From Pterobdella sp. o SKG-2022 (lineage: Eukaryota > Annelida > Clitellata > Hirudinida > Piscicolidae): a stretch of 64,000 nucleotides of DNA. Every line of letters starts with the position of its first letter. The first letter of the stretch is position 1. The notes beneath the pieces were generated by a model. That model searched no databases. It had not been told where the DNA came from and saw only the letters and a program-made list of their open reading frames with translations. The DNA lies in NCBI GenBank assembly GCA_964035795.1, contig OZ038322.1, positions 24,386,359 to 24,450,358 on the forward strand, written 5' to 3'. Positions 1 to 16,513 of the stretch are shown piece by piece. Made by a program: the position numbers and the translations under genes.

Positions 1-574
1 CCTCGAAAACAAAAAACATTTGAATGAACGAAGAATCAGATCTGTCTTGAAAACTCCCAGAATTTCAATGCTGTTCAAATGAATTTATACAATCGATCCA
101 TATTTTTCATTAAATTTTTTTACTTTTTGTTTATGTTAATAGTATGTATGTTTAAAAACTTGTTGAAAAAGCTTTATGGAAGCAAATGGCCTTAAACTGA
201 TGGAAGCCAATTATGAGTTTATATATAAAACAGAGGTTGAAAAGATTCGAAAAATTCATTCAAAAACTTTATTGACAAATTAAAATTGAAATAATTTATT
301 TGGAGCTTCGTGCTAAAATGTCAAAAAATAGTAAAACAAACGAAAAAATAGTTGTTTGAATGAGATAAAATGTTGAAAAATTTCCTCCAATAAAAATTGT
401 TTAAAATAAAATGCTAATTAGTGAACAAAAGCCATAAAAATGATGCTTTTGGAAAAGAATGAGCGTTTTAGGCAATTAAAAATTCAAATCATGTTTAACC
501 TTCCAAGATTAGCAGTGTGGCGCATTTCAATGCTTATTTCACGCCTTAATAAAACAGTCATGCAGTTATGCATA
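1..574. other. AT-rich sequence 3' of QPRT
   Basis: No coding exon, RNA gene or repeat family could be recognised here. It lies downstream of the QPRT stop codon and probably includes that gene's 3' UTR. Confidence 0.5.
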
Positions 575-3923
<3,349 letters not shown>

Positions 3924-4214
3924 TTAGTTAATTAATAGGAGGAGAATAAAACTGTACATTGATATCTGTGTGAACTTTGAACTTGTATGAATCTTCTAAC
4001 TTTTAAAAATTCAAAAAACAAAAATAGAATTATTTTTTATCATTTTTTTGCGTAAAAAGTTTATTCTAAAAATGAAACAAAAAAATAAATTATAAACTAA
4101 AATTTACTTTTATGTTTCAAATTTAATAAACAATACAAAATGGCGTTATAGCCGAGTGCTTGTATAAATACTAATAGTTTTTTCATCAAATTTATATATC
4201 AAAGATAGTTGATA
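3924..4214. promoter_or_regulatory. Candidate bidirectional promoter, QPRT/BPTF
   Basis: About 290 bp separate the start codons of the divergent QPRT and BPTF genes. The interval is very AT-rich, with no clear TATA box or CpG cluster. A strong splice acceptor (TTTATTTCAG ending at 4241) lies just inside the first BPTF open frame, so BPTF might begin with an unseen short exon in or beyond this interval. The promoter role is inferred from gene orientation alone. Confidence 0.45.
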
Positions 4215-7200
4215 ATGTATTCAAAAGCTTCATTTATTTCAGATTCAACTTATTTGACTTTGTCGCATGAAAACTATAAAAAACATAAAAAATTAAACGG
4301 AGATGTCAAAACGGAAAAACTATCATTTTTAGAAAATTATGATTCTAGAATTTCTCCAAGCAGAAAACAGCATGTTATAAGTAAAAAAATGAAAACTTCA
4401 GCGATGAAAAAAAGAAAAAAGAACGACTCATCTGATGAAGAACTACCGATCACTCTTCAAATGGATTATTCTGACTGTGAGGATGATGAAGAAGATGAAG
4501 GGAAAGAAGAAAATATTTTGAATTCAGACAGTGATTTAATGGGAGAAGAGGAGGAGGAGGAGGAGGAGGAGGAGGAAGAAGAAGAAGATTCTTCGCAATC
4601 ATTTAAGCGTTTAAAGCGACCTAGAAAATTTGTGGATTTTTTTGATGATGTCAATCTTCCACCTTTAGAGATTCCACCATCTTCTCATGACTTACCAATA
4701 GATAAATGTCACGTAATGCAGACGCTTGGTATTTATGAAGTTTTGAGGCATTTTTCACGTTTTTTGCGCTTGTCAGTCTTCCGATTTGAAGATTTGTGCA
4801 TAGCTCTTTCATCTTATGACCAGTCAACACTGATTGCAGAGATTCACATATCTCTGTTAAAGCATCTTTTAAGAGCAGATGATGCAGCTAGTTTTGTTTT
4901 TGGGCCACAGGATACTAAGGACAGTATTAACATCATTTTCAACAACATAGACTTCATCACTTGGTATGAAGTTGTCCGACAATATTTGACTAATTTTCCA
5001 GATTTTCCCATTTCTTTATTTGATCGTACTAGCTACTCTCAGAACTCTCTTGAAGATCGATTACAAATCTTGCAGTATCTAACTGATCTTTCTTTGTCTT
5101 CTGCTGAATTGCGCACAGACATCATCGATGACATCTCTTTTGTGCATGAGGATCAGTGCAGGGTGTGCCACAAGTATGTGTCATCCTTACATTATTTCAA
5201 CAATTTTTCACTACATACCTATATTCCAGTACAAGCTTTAAATGTGTATTATAATGTAATATAATTGAAGAAGTGAGATATTACTATTCTTATGATAAAA
5301 AGATTTATAAAAATAATGCTTCAAAGTAAATTTTATGGTATCTAGACTTGGAGATTTGGTGTGTTGTGAGTTGTGTCCGGGGGTGTATCACCTGGAATGT
5401 GTGGGCTTGAGTGAGGTTCCTGAAGGAGACTGGGTGTGCAAAGTGTGCTCTCAAAGCCAGGTTGTGCCTTTGTTCTATCATCTTCTTTTAATAGGGTTAT
5501 TTAAAGATTTTTTTATTACTTTTCATTATACTTGGATTCCAAAAAGTTACTTTCATTAAAAACATTCATGCAAGATCTAACTATTGGTAAAGGTGGAAGG
5601 AGTAAGTGATTGTGCATATGAGTTGGAGAAGGAAGGTTTGTTATCGAGACAATACCCTATTGGCTATGATAGGCATGGCAGAACGTACTGGTTTCTTTCT
5701 AGAAGAATCTTTGTGTGAGTTTGTGCATGATTCTATGCACATTTGTATTTTTCTTGTTTTAGTGATCTATACTTCTGTGTATAGTATATAGATACTTTAT
5801 CAAGTGTGCTTTAATTATTTTGCTAGTTTTCTCCTTCAAGCACATCTACTTGATGCACTCACTTTAAAAGCTTCAAATCATTCTAAACTTTAATTAAGTA
5901 TTGTGTTTATTACCTTAACAAGTTCAGCTTAGGATCTTATATATAAAGTTTTTTCATTTCTTGGATGATTAAATCTCTCAAATGTGTGCAACAAATAGTA
6001 ATTGAATAAATTGCACTTGACCAACAACAGTGAGTCAGAAAAGGATGTATGGTATTATAGCACAGCAAGTGAGTTGAATTCACTCATTGAAAAACTTGAC
6101 CCCAACTTGTATGAAGAACATCTGTGTGCTCTGCTTGATGAAATGAAGCCAGAAATACTGAGGCAGATGCAGTTGACCAAAAAATTGCAGGAGATGCCTG
6201 ATTTCTCTTCATCTCAATTAAGTGTGTTACTATTCAAGTGTCTTTAATTAATATTATTAACAGTTCAACCATGTTAGCATCGGGACAAATAGGAAATGAT
6301 GTTTGTCATGATTTTCCGCGTTGGCAATATTTTTATGGAGCTATTATTATTATTATCATTTTCAAATATTCATTTTATCTTGGCTTCTCAGCTTTTTTAT
6401 TGCACAAATTTTATTTGCTTCAGACTTGCTTGCAAATGCTGTATTGACTTATGCTTTTCATTTTTGATAGGGTGTCAAAAAAAAGCATAAACAAAACGCA
6501 TTATCATGAAATTGAAAAAAAATATTTCAGCATATATAAAACATCAAGGCAATTAATCTTATCTTTATTTAAATATATATTACCAGGTTTAAAACCAGAA
6601 ATGACTAATGAGGGAGATGGTGATGATGAAGAAGATGAGGATGCTTGTGATAAAGTAGATGTGGAGAAGGCCAGCAAAACAGATGTAAGTTGAACTCAAG
6701 TTATTCTTTGTGGAATTTAAATCAACTTTCAAGTATATTTTCACGTCAAATCTTCATGCTAGACTATAAATTCCTAATGTTTAACAATATAAGTTCTGAA
6801 ATAATTTTTTTACTATCAGAAAATCCATTAAATTAATTTTATTATAATAGATCTTCCTTCTCAAAATCATTATATTTTAATGAATATTGTCATCTGCTTG
6901 TATTGATTATATATCTCATATTATTGCTTGTATATTTCAGCTTGATACAAGCAAGATTAAAGCAGAAGATACAGAACACAGCAAAAGTGTATTGGGTAAG
7001 TTTTCAGAACTCCATCACATCAAAATATTTCTCAATCAAGCTATAATGTATTAGCACCAGAGTTGAAATATTCAAAAAGAGCAGCTTTCATAATTTGAAT
7101 AAATTCACACAACCTCTGAAACCTCATGAGAGTACAACCCTTTTTGGAGGAACTGATGCTCACCATTTTCTTCATGCTTTTCTATAGTAAAATGCGAGAC

Positions 7201-10200
7201 TAAATAGATTATAGAAAACACATGCTAAAGTTTATTTACAATATCTATCTGAGCTAATGTATTTAACTTCTGGTGTTGATGTAGGCAGGAAAAGCAAGAG
7301 TCGGACAAATGCCTCAGAAAATAAGAGCAAGACGCAAGTGGAATCATTATCATCACCACTGACATCATCATCAGCACCGACTGCCATGAGGGATGGTGTG
7401 GTGAAAAGCAGGATAGACCATCTGATTCATTTCTCTCACCATTCTAAACCCAGTGAGTTTCATTTTTGGGTTTTCTAAAATGATATCAAAATTTCCATTA
7501 ATAGTTCGTGTTTTTAGATAGAAATAATTCTTTGTAATAATTGAAGCCATGGCATTTTATAACTTGTGATCCACCAACAGAACACGACAGCTACCTGAAT
7601 CATTACAGTCACAATGCCCAAGCACTGAGCAAGCAACAGCACTATGACGAGAAGGAGAAACGACGGCATCTCTCATACAAGTTCAACATCCCCATGAGTT
7701 CAGACTTTCAATGGGGTGGTGAGGTGCTTGGAGGGGAGACTAGCATGGTGGAGACAATTAAAAACACCATCCTTATTTTTGAAGCAAACATTCCCCTCTG
7801 CCTGGCCCATCCTCTGTGGCCTGAGTTCAGACTGAAGTGGGTGAAGATGGTTCAGAATTGCAGTAGTGTTGTGGCTTTCTCCTCGTGCCTCTCCACTCTC
7901 CAACACGCCTTCATGCCCGTCGTCTACAACCATGTGTGGAATGAGGCATTAGGTCTGTTATTATTTTTGTACATCATTATTTTATATTGAGTTAAGTACA
8001 TTTATGTATTTTTAAAGTTAAACTCAAATAACATGAAGCACCTCATAGTTTAAAATTTCAACATCAAAAGGACACACCCATTTGAGGCGCACATGTCCGA
8101 ATGACAAGGAGGAAATGAAGCGTAAGAGGATGAGGTGGGATGATAATGATTACGTCAGGAATGCCTCTGTTAAGTTTGCTTTGGGAGTCAAACATCAGGT
8201 GTGTTCTGGTTGGCTGATAATCTAGCTGTTAGCTTATATTTAGAAAAACAGCAAAAGATAGTTTCATCAATAGAAATATTGTGAAAATGAAGCTTCAAGT
8301 TATTTTGGTGAATCATCATTAGCAACATTTTAAAGTACTTTTTACTGCACAATTATTTGAAGTTGTGGAAGATGCGAGGTGAAGAGTACAGGCTGTTAGG
8401 AGGTGGAGGTTGGGGTTGGGTGAGGAAAGGAAGACTGACCAATCACAAACCTGCATCTTCAAGTGGTTTGCTCCAATTGGCTAGAGTGATCAGAAGAATA
8501 GTTAAGAAAGGAATGTATGAAGATGCCAACAAGGATGAGGGTGACAAAGATGTAAAGGTCACTTCTGTATTTCCTGATTCAACAGCTTCCAGCCATCTGA
8601 GTTAGATCTGTTTTGTATTGCTTCATAACCTTCATTATCATATACTCCATCAAATTCAATCTTACATATTTTTATTGTAACTTTTCAGAGACCTCATATG
8701 TATCTTTTCTATCAAAACTTCATTTAACTACAACCCTATTCTAGCAAATGGTAGGATTCAAACGAGGGGTTTCAAAATGAGGGTGAGGAGCAGGTTGAAG
8801 ATTGAGTACAAGGAGTTTGAGACGGATGAAGAAGAAGATAAAATGAACAATGAAAATGTAGAGATTTTAATTAGTTGATTTCAAAAATTAAATACAAATC
8901 TCTTAAAATCACTCCAGTTTAAAATTGATTTTTGAATTTGTAATCAACTTCAATTATTAGTTATTAGGTAATTTCAACTGATTTTTTTGTCAATACAGGC
9001 CATATCGATTCCAAATTACCATTATAAAGATCTTCAAAAGATTAGCATAAATAACGATGATGACTTCGACATCAGTCTAGCACTACTTCATAATTACAAC
9101 CTCTGCATCAATCTCAACCATACAAACAAACCAACTTCTGCTAATGAAGATAACGAAACAATTAATGAAGATTTAAAACCAAGCGATGAAACTAAACCAA
9201 ATACAAATGACAACGAAAAAGGCAACGATATTAATACACCAGAAGTCAAATCAAATAGTCACAAATATTACCACCCACACAAGCAGAAGTACTTGTGTAT
9301 GTTGGATGCCTTGTTGGAGAAGCGTCAGAAGCAGCTGGAAGGGGAGATGAAGATAAAGAAGAAGCTAGAGAAGATGGTGGAGAAGTGGGAGTTAAAGAAT
9401 AGTAATGCCTTGGTGCATGTTGATGATGATGTTGCAGATGGTTATCTTTGTTATTCCTGTGAATGCAATAGTAGTAACGCTTCGGAATTCTATTCATGTT
9501 ATTCAACCCTTTGCAATTTCAATAGAAAAAATGCAATAGAAAAATCAAAGAATAATTCAAACGGAAAAAATACACAAAACGAAAACAATACCAGTTGCAT
9601 AGAGGACAAAGTTTTAAATACCTCAGTCACTCCATCAAATTTAATAGCCTCTTCCCAGTCACATGCCACCACTAACCCACCATTTGAGTCGGCAGACTTG
9701 GCGACCTTGATAAAGAATGAGAGATTAGATAAACTTTTTGTGTTTTTGATCCTCAACAAAATAGACCTGTCCAGGGAGCTCCTTTGTGATCTGCAGATGA
9801 GGTTGTTCAACGTTAACAAAACCTACTCTCGAACGTCCCTCTCTAAAACTAACTCAACCAAAAGAGACAAAAATAAATTGAAGAATAACGAAAGCATTAA
9901 ACAAAATACTGAACATGACAATAACGATACAAAAAGTGAGGAGCTTTTGTTAGATAAAACAGATTCCAATGAACATCCAAGTGACAAGGAAAACAACGTT
10001 GAGAATGCAGTGCCATCTTACGAATGGAAACAAATCACAGTGCCTCACAAGTGGCGGTTCAAGGGGGTGTGCAGCATATTCCTGATAGACAGGGGAGTGG
10101 TTTTGAGGCTAGGCAGGAAGGGTGCCAAAGGAGAAGTTGATGGCTTCAGTTATAACTGCAAAATGACCAATGTTAACTGGCCCTACCCTTCACCCAGACC

Positions 10201-13200
10201 TCTCTTCAAAACTGCTTGGCATTACCACACTATGGCTAGTTGCTCATGTTGAACATGATTTCATATTTAAGAGATTCTAAATTAACTTTTCATGCCAAAT
10301 TATTCATCAAATCTTATCTATAAACGAACAATTGTTAAAGTTGCAATTGCTTTTTGAACAGACTGCCACAAGTTTTTCGTGCATTGGCAGTCAGCTGAGA
10401 GTGTTGTGGAGTGTTTTAAGATGGGATGGCCTGAACACCAAAGCACCAGCCTCTTTCATCCATACTGTCACCCAGGACAACAACATCACCACCACTGAAC
10501 TTCTCAAGCGGAGGCATTTGACCCCTGATGGCATGAAAAGTGAATTCCTTGTTCGAAAAATCACCATTCCACTCACCATTACCACCACCCCCAAAACTCA
10601 GCATGGTTAGTGGAGTATTATTATGCTTATATATGGTAATCTGAAAAATCACGTTCGGGTTATAAAAAATATATTGACTCCGTTTGTTTCTAAAATCTTC
10701 GCTTGGTGCATGTTGAAGAAAAAAATCTTCCAAAATGAGACTTGGGCATCTTTATACTTCTACATCATTTATTGAAACATACTTCTCGTTTTGCGAGAAA
10801 TTCTTAAAAGAACATATGAGAAGCCTTTATTTTCGACAAATTCAACTTTTCCATGATTTATTGGTATATTTTAAAATCAGTCGAATAAAATTTATTTTAT
10901 ACGTTCTTTCAAGAAATTCTTCATGAAGTATATTTTAATAAATTCAAAATTACTAAGAACATACGATTTCTCTTGGAAACTACTTTTCTCCATTATGAAA
11001 TTCACGTCGAAAAGTCTATAAAAAGTCACCTAGTTTCTAAAAGACATCATAAATTGTTTAAATCCGATTTTGCTACCATGAATCCAACTCAGAGGACTTT
11101 TTGACACGTTCATTTGAACCTGAAGCAAAGTGTTGATAGGTGTAACCTCGAATTATGTGTTCTCGATTATTAAAAATTTCAGCTTAAATTTCATTAAAAA
11201 TGCTTTTAATGAATTTCCATAAGTTGAAGTTTTTGAAAAAAGATCATTCAAATTTTCTATATGTATGTCTATTGAATCTAATGAATCCATTGAAAGTTTT
11301 GAAGCGTTAGAGAATGTTTAACCTTTATCTCTTGAAAAATATGGTGATTATTGGAAAATAATGAAACATTAAATTCATAACTGGGGATTAATAAACTTTA
11401 GAGAATTTGTAAGCCCTGCCTTTATGACGTGATTGAGATGCTGGCCGAGGCGCGTTGGAATGGTTTGCTTCACACGTGGATCAGTTTATTGCTCCTTACA
11501 TTCAACACCCTGTAATATTCCTGTATAAATCATCCTATATTAAACAGCTACCTACTGAATTCCCTGTATTATTTCATTGCTTGGATGTGCATCTTTATAA
11601 TCGCAGGCAAGTACACGTCACATCGGAGTGGCTTGCGGCAGAGGCGCAAGGCGGAAGTTGCGTCGATGAAGGAGCCTTCGGTGACTGAGGACTGGTGTGC
11701 TGATGATGGTGTGGAGTTGTGGCAAGTGATGACCTTCGATGCCAAGTTTGTGTGGTTGTTTTGATGGTGTTGATGTCTTGTGAAGATATGATGTCATCAT
11801 TGCTTGTCGTCTTTATAGTCCAATTTTGATGATGTTGGACTTGTGTATTGTTGATAAAACTGCTTAAACTGCATTATAACTTGCTTTGAAAACTGTTTAT
11901 AAAACTTTTAATTAATTAATATTCTCCTGATCAATATGCCCTCTCATTATTGACCTTATAATTTTTGTCTCGAAGCTGATGTTCAGACCATTCTGTAAAA
12001 TGCTAAAAATATAAAATCACATGTTTTTAATTCTAGTTCAATTTTTTGATTTTATCACTTTTTTTTAAAGTTGATGTTTATATTTAAATGATTTTATTTG
12101 AATCAGAATGGAAAAAGAGAAAAAAGAAGCTGAAGAAAGGTTAGAAAAGAAAAAACTGGCGAAAGAAAAACTTCTGAAAACATGCAATGTAACTAATACA
12201 TATATCATCAAAATGACATTTATTTTGAAATATAAAGAAAATTTGCGATGCAATTTTATGGCACATGTCACGGCTAGTTCATCTTGATAGAACCAAACTA
12301 AGTGGAATTGTAGCTTTGCTTAATTAAATATTTATTGCTTCAAAGAACTAGTTACTTTGCACAGAGTTTTCAGTATTATTTAGTTGAATCTCAACGTTTA
12401 AATGTTATAAAATTATGATATAACAATTCCGAAAGTGCATACCGTGTTTATAATGATTTAATACCTCATGTTCGACAGAGGAAATCGTCAAAAGACGTCC
12501 CTCAGCCCATTTTGCCATCCTGTATAGGGCCTGCTGATGACTTTGCCAACGTTTCTATTGTGCAAGCTTCCGATGGCAACTATGAAATACACGGCTTGAA
12601 TTCCAGTTTGTGGTTTTGCTTTAATTTCTGATTTGTTAGTTTTCTTTCAATGATTGATTGGTTTCAAATTTCCTTCAATTCCTTCATCATCGTTACTTCA
12701 GTGCTTTAAAGAGCAAACAAACGCTCCACAGATCAGCAGATTTTACAGCTCTCCAACGGCAACATCCACATAGCCACAGTCTCCACGTTGAACGCCCCTC
12801 TGTTGCAGGGAGACTCCTCAAACAGCCCTCCTCTAACCACATATGTGCTGGGTCCTCAGATAATTATATCAACTGTGGATTCTTCCATGGTTTTATCACA
12901 GGAGTCTGACACCACTTCACCCAACCCATCAACATCTATCAGCACCAAGTCCATTCTTTCCTCCAATCAAATCTCATATTTGTCACCACAAACAATCACA
13001 CCCTCCACTTCATCACACTTTGCTCTCACCCCTGAAGTACTCCAGTTTGGTGAGTCATCTTGTTGAATTTGGATACCCTTTTCCAAAACTCTTCCATATA
13101 TTCTTATGTTTGTTTTATTTTACAATATTTTATCATACACCAACAGCAGTCAATCAAGCTCTAAGTCAAAATAAAGATCCTGGAGTAAGAGAGAAGTTGG

Positions 13201-15610
13201 TAACAATGCAGAAGATGGTGGTTCAAAGACGGACGCCCAGAAGCTCCATCCCTCGAACGTCGCATCCTCGAAGGAGGGTTTATGTGCCTCCCACTTCATG
13301 CAAGGTCGTCAAGGCGGCATCTTCTCACAGCAACCTTAGTCAAGAAGAAAAGGATGAGATGTCCAGGTTTTAAATTGTGGCTTCAATGCATTCATATTAA
13401 ATTTGTTATTTTTGATTTATTTTTTTTGAGTTTTTGTTAGAAAAAAGTTTTTTCTTCCACATCATTTCCCATGTTGTTTGTTGAAGTTATAAACATGCGA
13501 TGAAAAACTTCAGGCTACAAGCGTGTGGTGTGGTGATGCGGTGGATGTTGGAGCAGATTGAGCGGGGAGAGAAGGCAGGTAAGAGGGCCAAGGAGAGGCA
13601 GGACTCAAGAATTAAACGTCTGAGAGGGGTTGCGATGGTGAGGTTGGAGGGGGCGTTGATGAAGAAGAAGGACCAACTCAAAAGAGAAATCATCAATAGA
13701 AGAAATCTTTTGACTTCTCAACTCACTGTGGTGGTTCAGGTGAGTTGGTGTAACTTCGTTTTTTGATTGCTTGTCATCATTAACTCATTAGTATAGTAAT
13801 TATGATTAAATTAAATTATAGAATAAACTGGCAAAAAAGAAAGAAGAAAGTAAAAGGTTGAGTGCAAAGAAGAGCAAGGAACTGACCATAAAAATACCCC
13901 GAGAAGTGGTGCAAGTCACAGGTCACCACCTTCACGGGTCATCAGCCAAGAAACATGACGTCACTATCGATGATGAAGACGATGAAGATGATGATGTGTG
14001 TGTTGATGATGATGATAATGGTTACTTCATCAACCATCATCATTCACGAAAAAGGAAACATTCAGGGTACCAAAGAGAAGAAGTGAGGAAAAAACTGAGG
14101 TATGAAGAAGATGATGATTACGAGTATGATGGCGGTTATGGTGAGTACAGTGGTTACGATGATGAAGTAGGAAGTGAAAAAGATTTTATCAAAAAGTTCA
14201 AAATCCTCAAAGACAAGAACGGCGCGGTGGTCACTTCGTTGAATGGCGATAACAAAAAACATAAACACAAAAAACAAAAACAACAACACAGACATCGAAA
14301 ACAACGTAATCAAAAGCGACAAAAGCTTTATGAAGAGTCCTTAGAGGATTATGACGACGACGAGGACGATGGTGACACTGGCATTTTGGACGACCAATCA
14401 GGAGGAGATAAGAAGGTGGATGAGGAATTGTATTGTCTATGTCGAACCCCTTACGACGATTCCAAGTTAGTGTGGAGTGTGGTTGGTTCGTTGCCTCTAA
14501 CATTATAATGAAGTTGTGATCTCATTCAGTTGTTTGAATCATCAAAATGTTTTGTCAGTTTAATTGTTTTGTTGGGTTTTCAACTGCTCATAAAAGTTAC
14601 TTATACTGTTATTAATGCACATTTACCCAAAAATTCTTCAAGTGGCGCTGTGTTTAAAACATCAAAACACCCTAAGGTTTTACATCGCATGTGACGTGTG
14701 TCAAGACTGGTTCCATGGCTCGTGTGTTGGCGTGACAAAAATGGAGGCAGAGAAGTTGGATACCTACTCGTGCCCCAGGTGCAAGCAGCAGAGCAGGCGT
14801 TCCTCCTCCACAGCCACTGACACCCGGCCTTTGAGGGAGGAGGAGTGGTTGCAGGTCTCCAAACTCATCCAGCTGGTCAAGGTTGTCTACAGTATTCTTA
14901 CTGGCGTTGCCATTATATGTTGAATCTATTGATACTTATTATTAATCATATCATTTATTATTATTTAATTTATTTTTATTGTTTTTATGAATGGTATATA
15001 TTATTTTTGTTATAGATGGCATTTATTAATGTTATTATGGATGTCGCACAGGTGCACAGAAGTGCATGGCCCTTTCTAAACCCAGTCGACCCCGAGCAAG
15101 TGAGCGACTACTACAACATCATCAAAGACCCCATGGGTGGGTGCCAACATTCACCACTGTTTTTATGCTTTTGTTAATGCTGTATCTCATGTTTTGTACT
15201 TGTTTCTTTAAAATACGGTCGTTTTTGTTTGTTTATAGTATGTATCACTTATTCACGATTCTTGTTGGATTGCATATAAAAGGTTTGAAAACTGAGACAT
15301 CTTTTTGGGAGATCTGAATGACCGCCTTGTTTGCTTACTCATCCATAAGCACCACTGATATCACTCGTTCATAAATAGTTGCTTCAAATATATATTTTCA
15401 TTACCACCAGATTTGTCGACCATAGAAAACAAAGTTAGATCTCGCAGGTATAACTTCCTTGGGGAAATGGTGAAGGATATTATGAAGGTTTTCGATAACT
15501 GTCGCTACTACAACGCCAAAAATACAACTTTTTTCAAATGCGCCGACAATCTTGAAATTTATGTCGTTAGTAAATTAAAATCACTTAAAAGCAAACTCAA
15601 TTTAACATGA
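4215..15610 (+). CDS. BPTF: BPTF / NURF301, largest subunit of the NURF chromatin remodeller
   Basis: A nuclear scaffold that joins the ISWI ATPase to modified nucleosomes. At least 23 exons can be phased, giving roughly 2,000 residues. In order: a long acidic stretch (Glu run about 4550-4590); a DDT domain ([23 protein letters not shown], split here for length: [23 protein letters not shown], about 4680-4990); a first PHD finger across exons ending 5173 and 5346-5460 (CRVCHK...CCELC...HLEC...CKVC); the [18 protein letters not shown] block (5593-5714, 6031-6221); further exons 6587-6684, 6941-6995, 7285-7452, 7581-7952, 8071-8198, 8363-8557; a long linker exon about 8999-10235; WSVLRWDG exon about 10360-10604; 11607-11725; and several coiled-coil and low-complexity exons. 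The C terminus has a PHD (about 14430-14820) with the four aromatic cage residues for H3K4me3 (LYC, PYDD, FYI, DWF), then a bromodomain ([15 protein letters not shown] with the acetyl-lysine Asn) ending at TAA/TGA near 15608. The start ATG at 4215 is uncertain; an acceptor ends at 4241. The exon near 8740-8865 does not phase cleanly in my model. Confidence 0.93.
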
Positions 15611-16513
15611 TTTCAAGTATTTTTTGCTTTAAGTTTGAGATGAAATTTTAAAATCTCTGATCTTTTTTGTCTCCTTTGTTTCTTTTCTTGAATTATTATG
15701 TTGCTGGTATGCAAGTATTGAGCTCTGTCTATTGTTTCCATTGCTTTGTTAGTCTTGTATATCATTATAATTTGTTAATGATAACTTATCTTCATCTTTT
15801 TTAACAAGGCGCATTTAATTACTATAAATACAATTATTTGTTTCATGAAGAGCGCAAATTCCATTCATTATATGACATCAAATCTAGAAATTTTTATATA
15901 CTGTAAACTTCGCTTCTGACTAAAATCTTAGTTATGCTCTAAAGATGCCATGGTTTGTTTATTCTTTTGATGAATAAGTAAACAATTTTATGGGAATTAT
16001 GATGAATTTTTGAGAATTATTGTTTAGCAGATGTCATTGCAGATGCTAAGGCGTCAATACTTGTACGTAGATGCATGATCGTGTAAATAAAATACAAGTT
16101 ATTTATCGTTTATTGAAAAATAAAAATAATTTTAAACCTAATTATTAAATTCATAAAATTTTCTATTTACAAATCAAGCAATATTAAATACTTTTGAAAG
16201 TGCTTTAGAATTTCATAAGCCAAAGAATGTTTATCAGAAATCAATAACCGTCGATAAAGGTTACATGTTTGGTCTGAATAAATACAAGAAATATCTACGT
16301 GGGAACCAAATCTGACGAAGGATCTCTTATATGCATCATAGCTTTCTGACATTTCAATCTTACACTGACAAATTATAATAATGGCTTTTTCAACTCTTGA
16401 TGTAAATATTATCTCAAAAATAAAACGTATTAGATAAAAGATTTAATATCATCAGTTAACATCTGCATCGCCATTTGAAAAAAAAAATTCTTAAGTTGAA
16501 ACTGCATAAAGTA
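15611..16513. terminator. Convergent 3' UTRs of BPTF (+) and RIC1 (-)
   Basis: The two genes end tail-to-tail with about 900 bp between stop codons. A plus-strand AATAAA occurs near 16087 and its minus-strand counterpart (TTTATT on the plus strand) lies within about 30 bp at 16100-16115. If both are used, the transcripts would meet or overlap slightly. No other gene is visible in the interval. Confidence 0.5.

Noticed and set aside
4466..4654. Minus-strand poly-Ser frame
   Set aside because: It is antisense to the poly-Glu run of BPTF.
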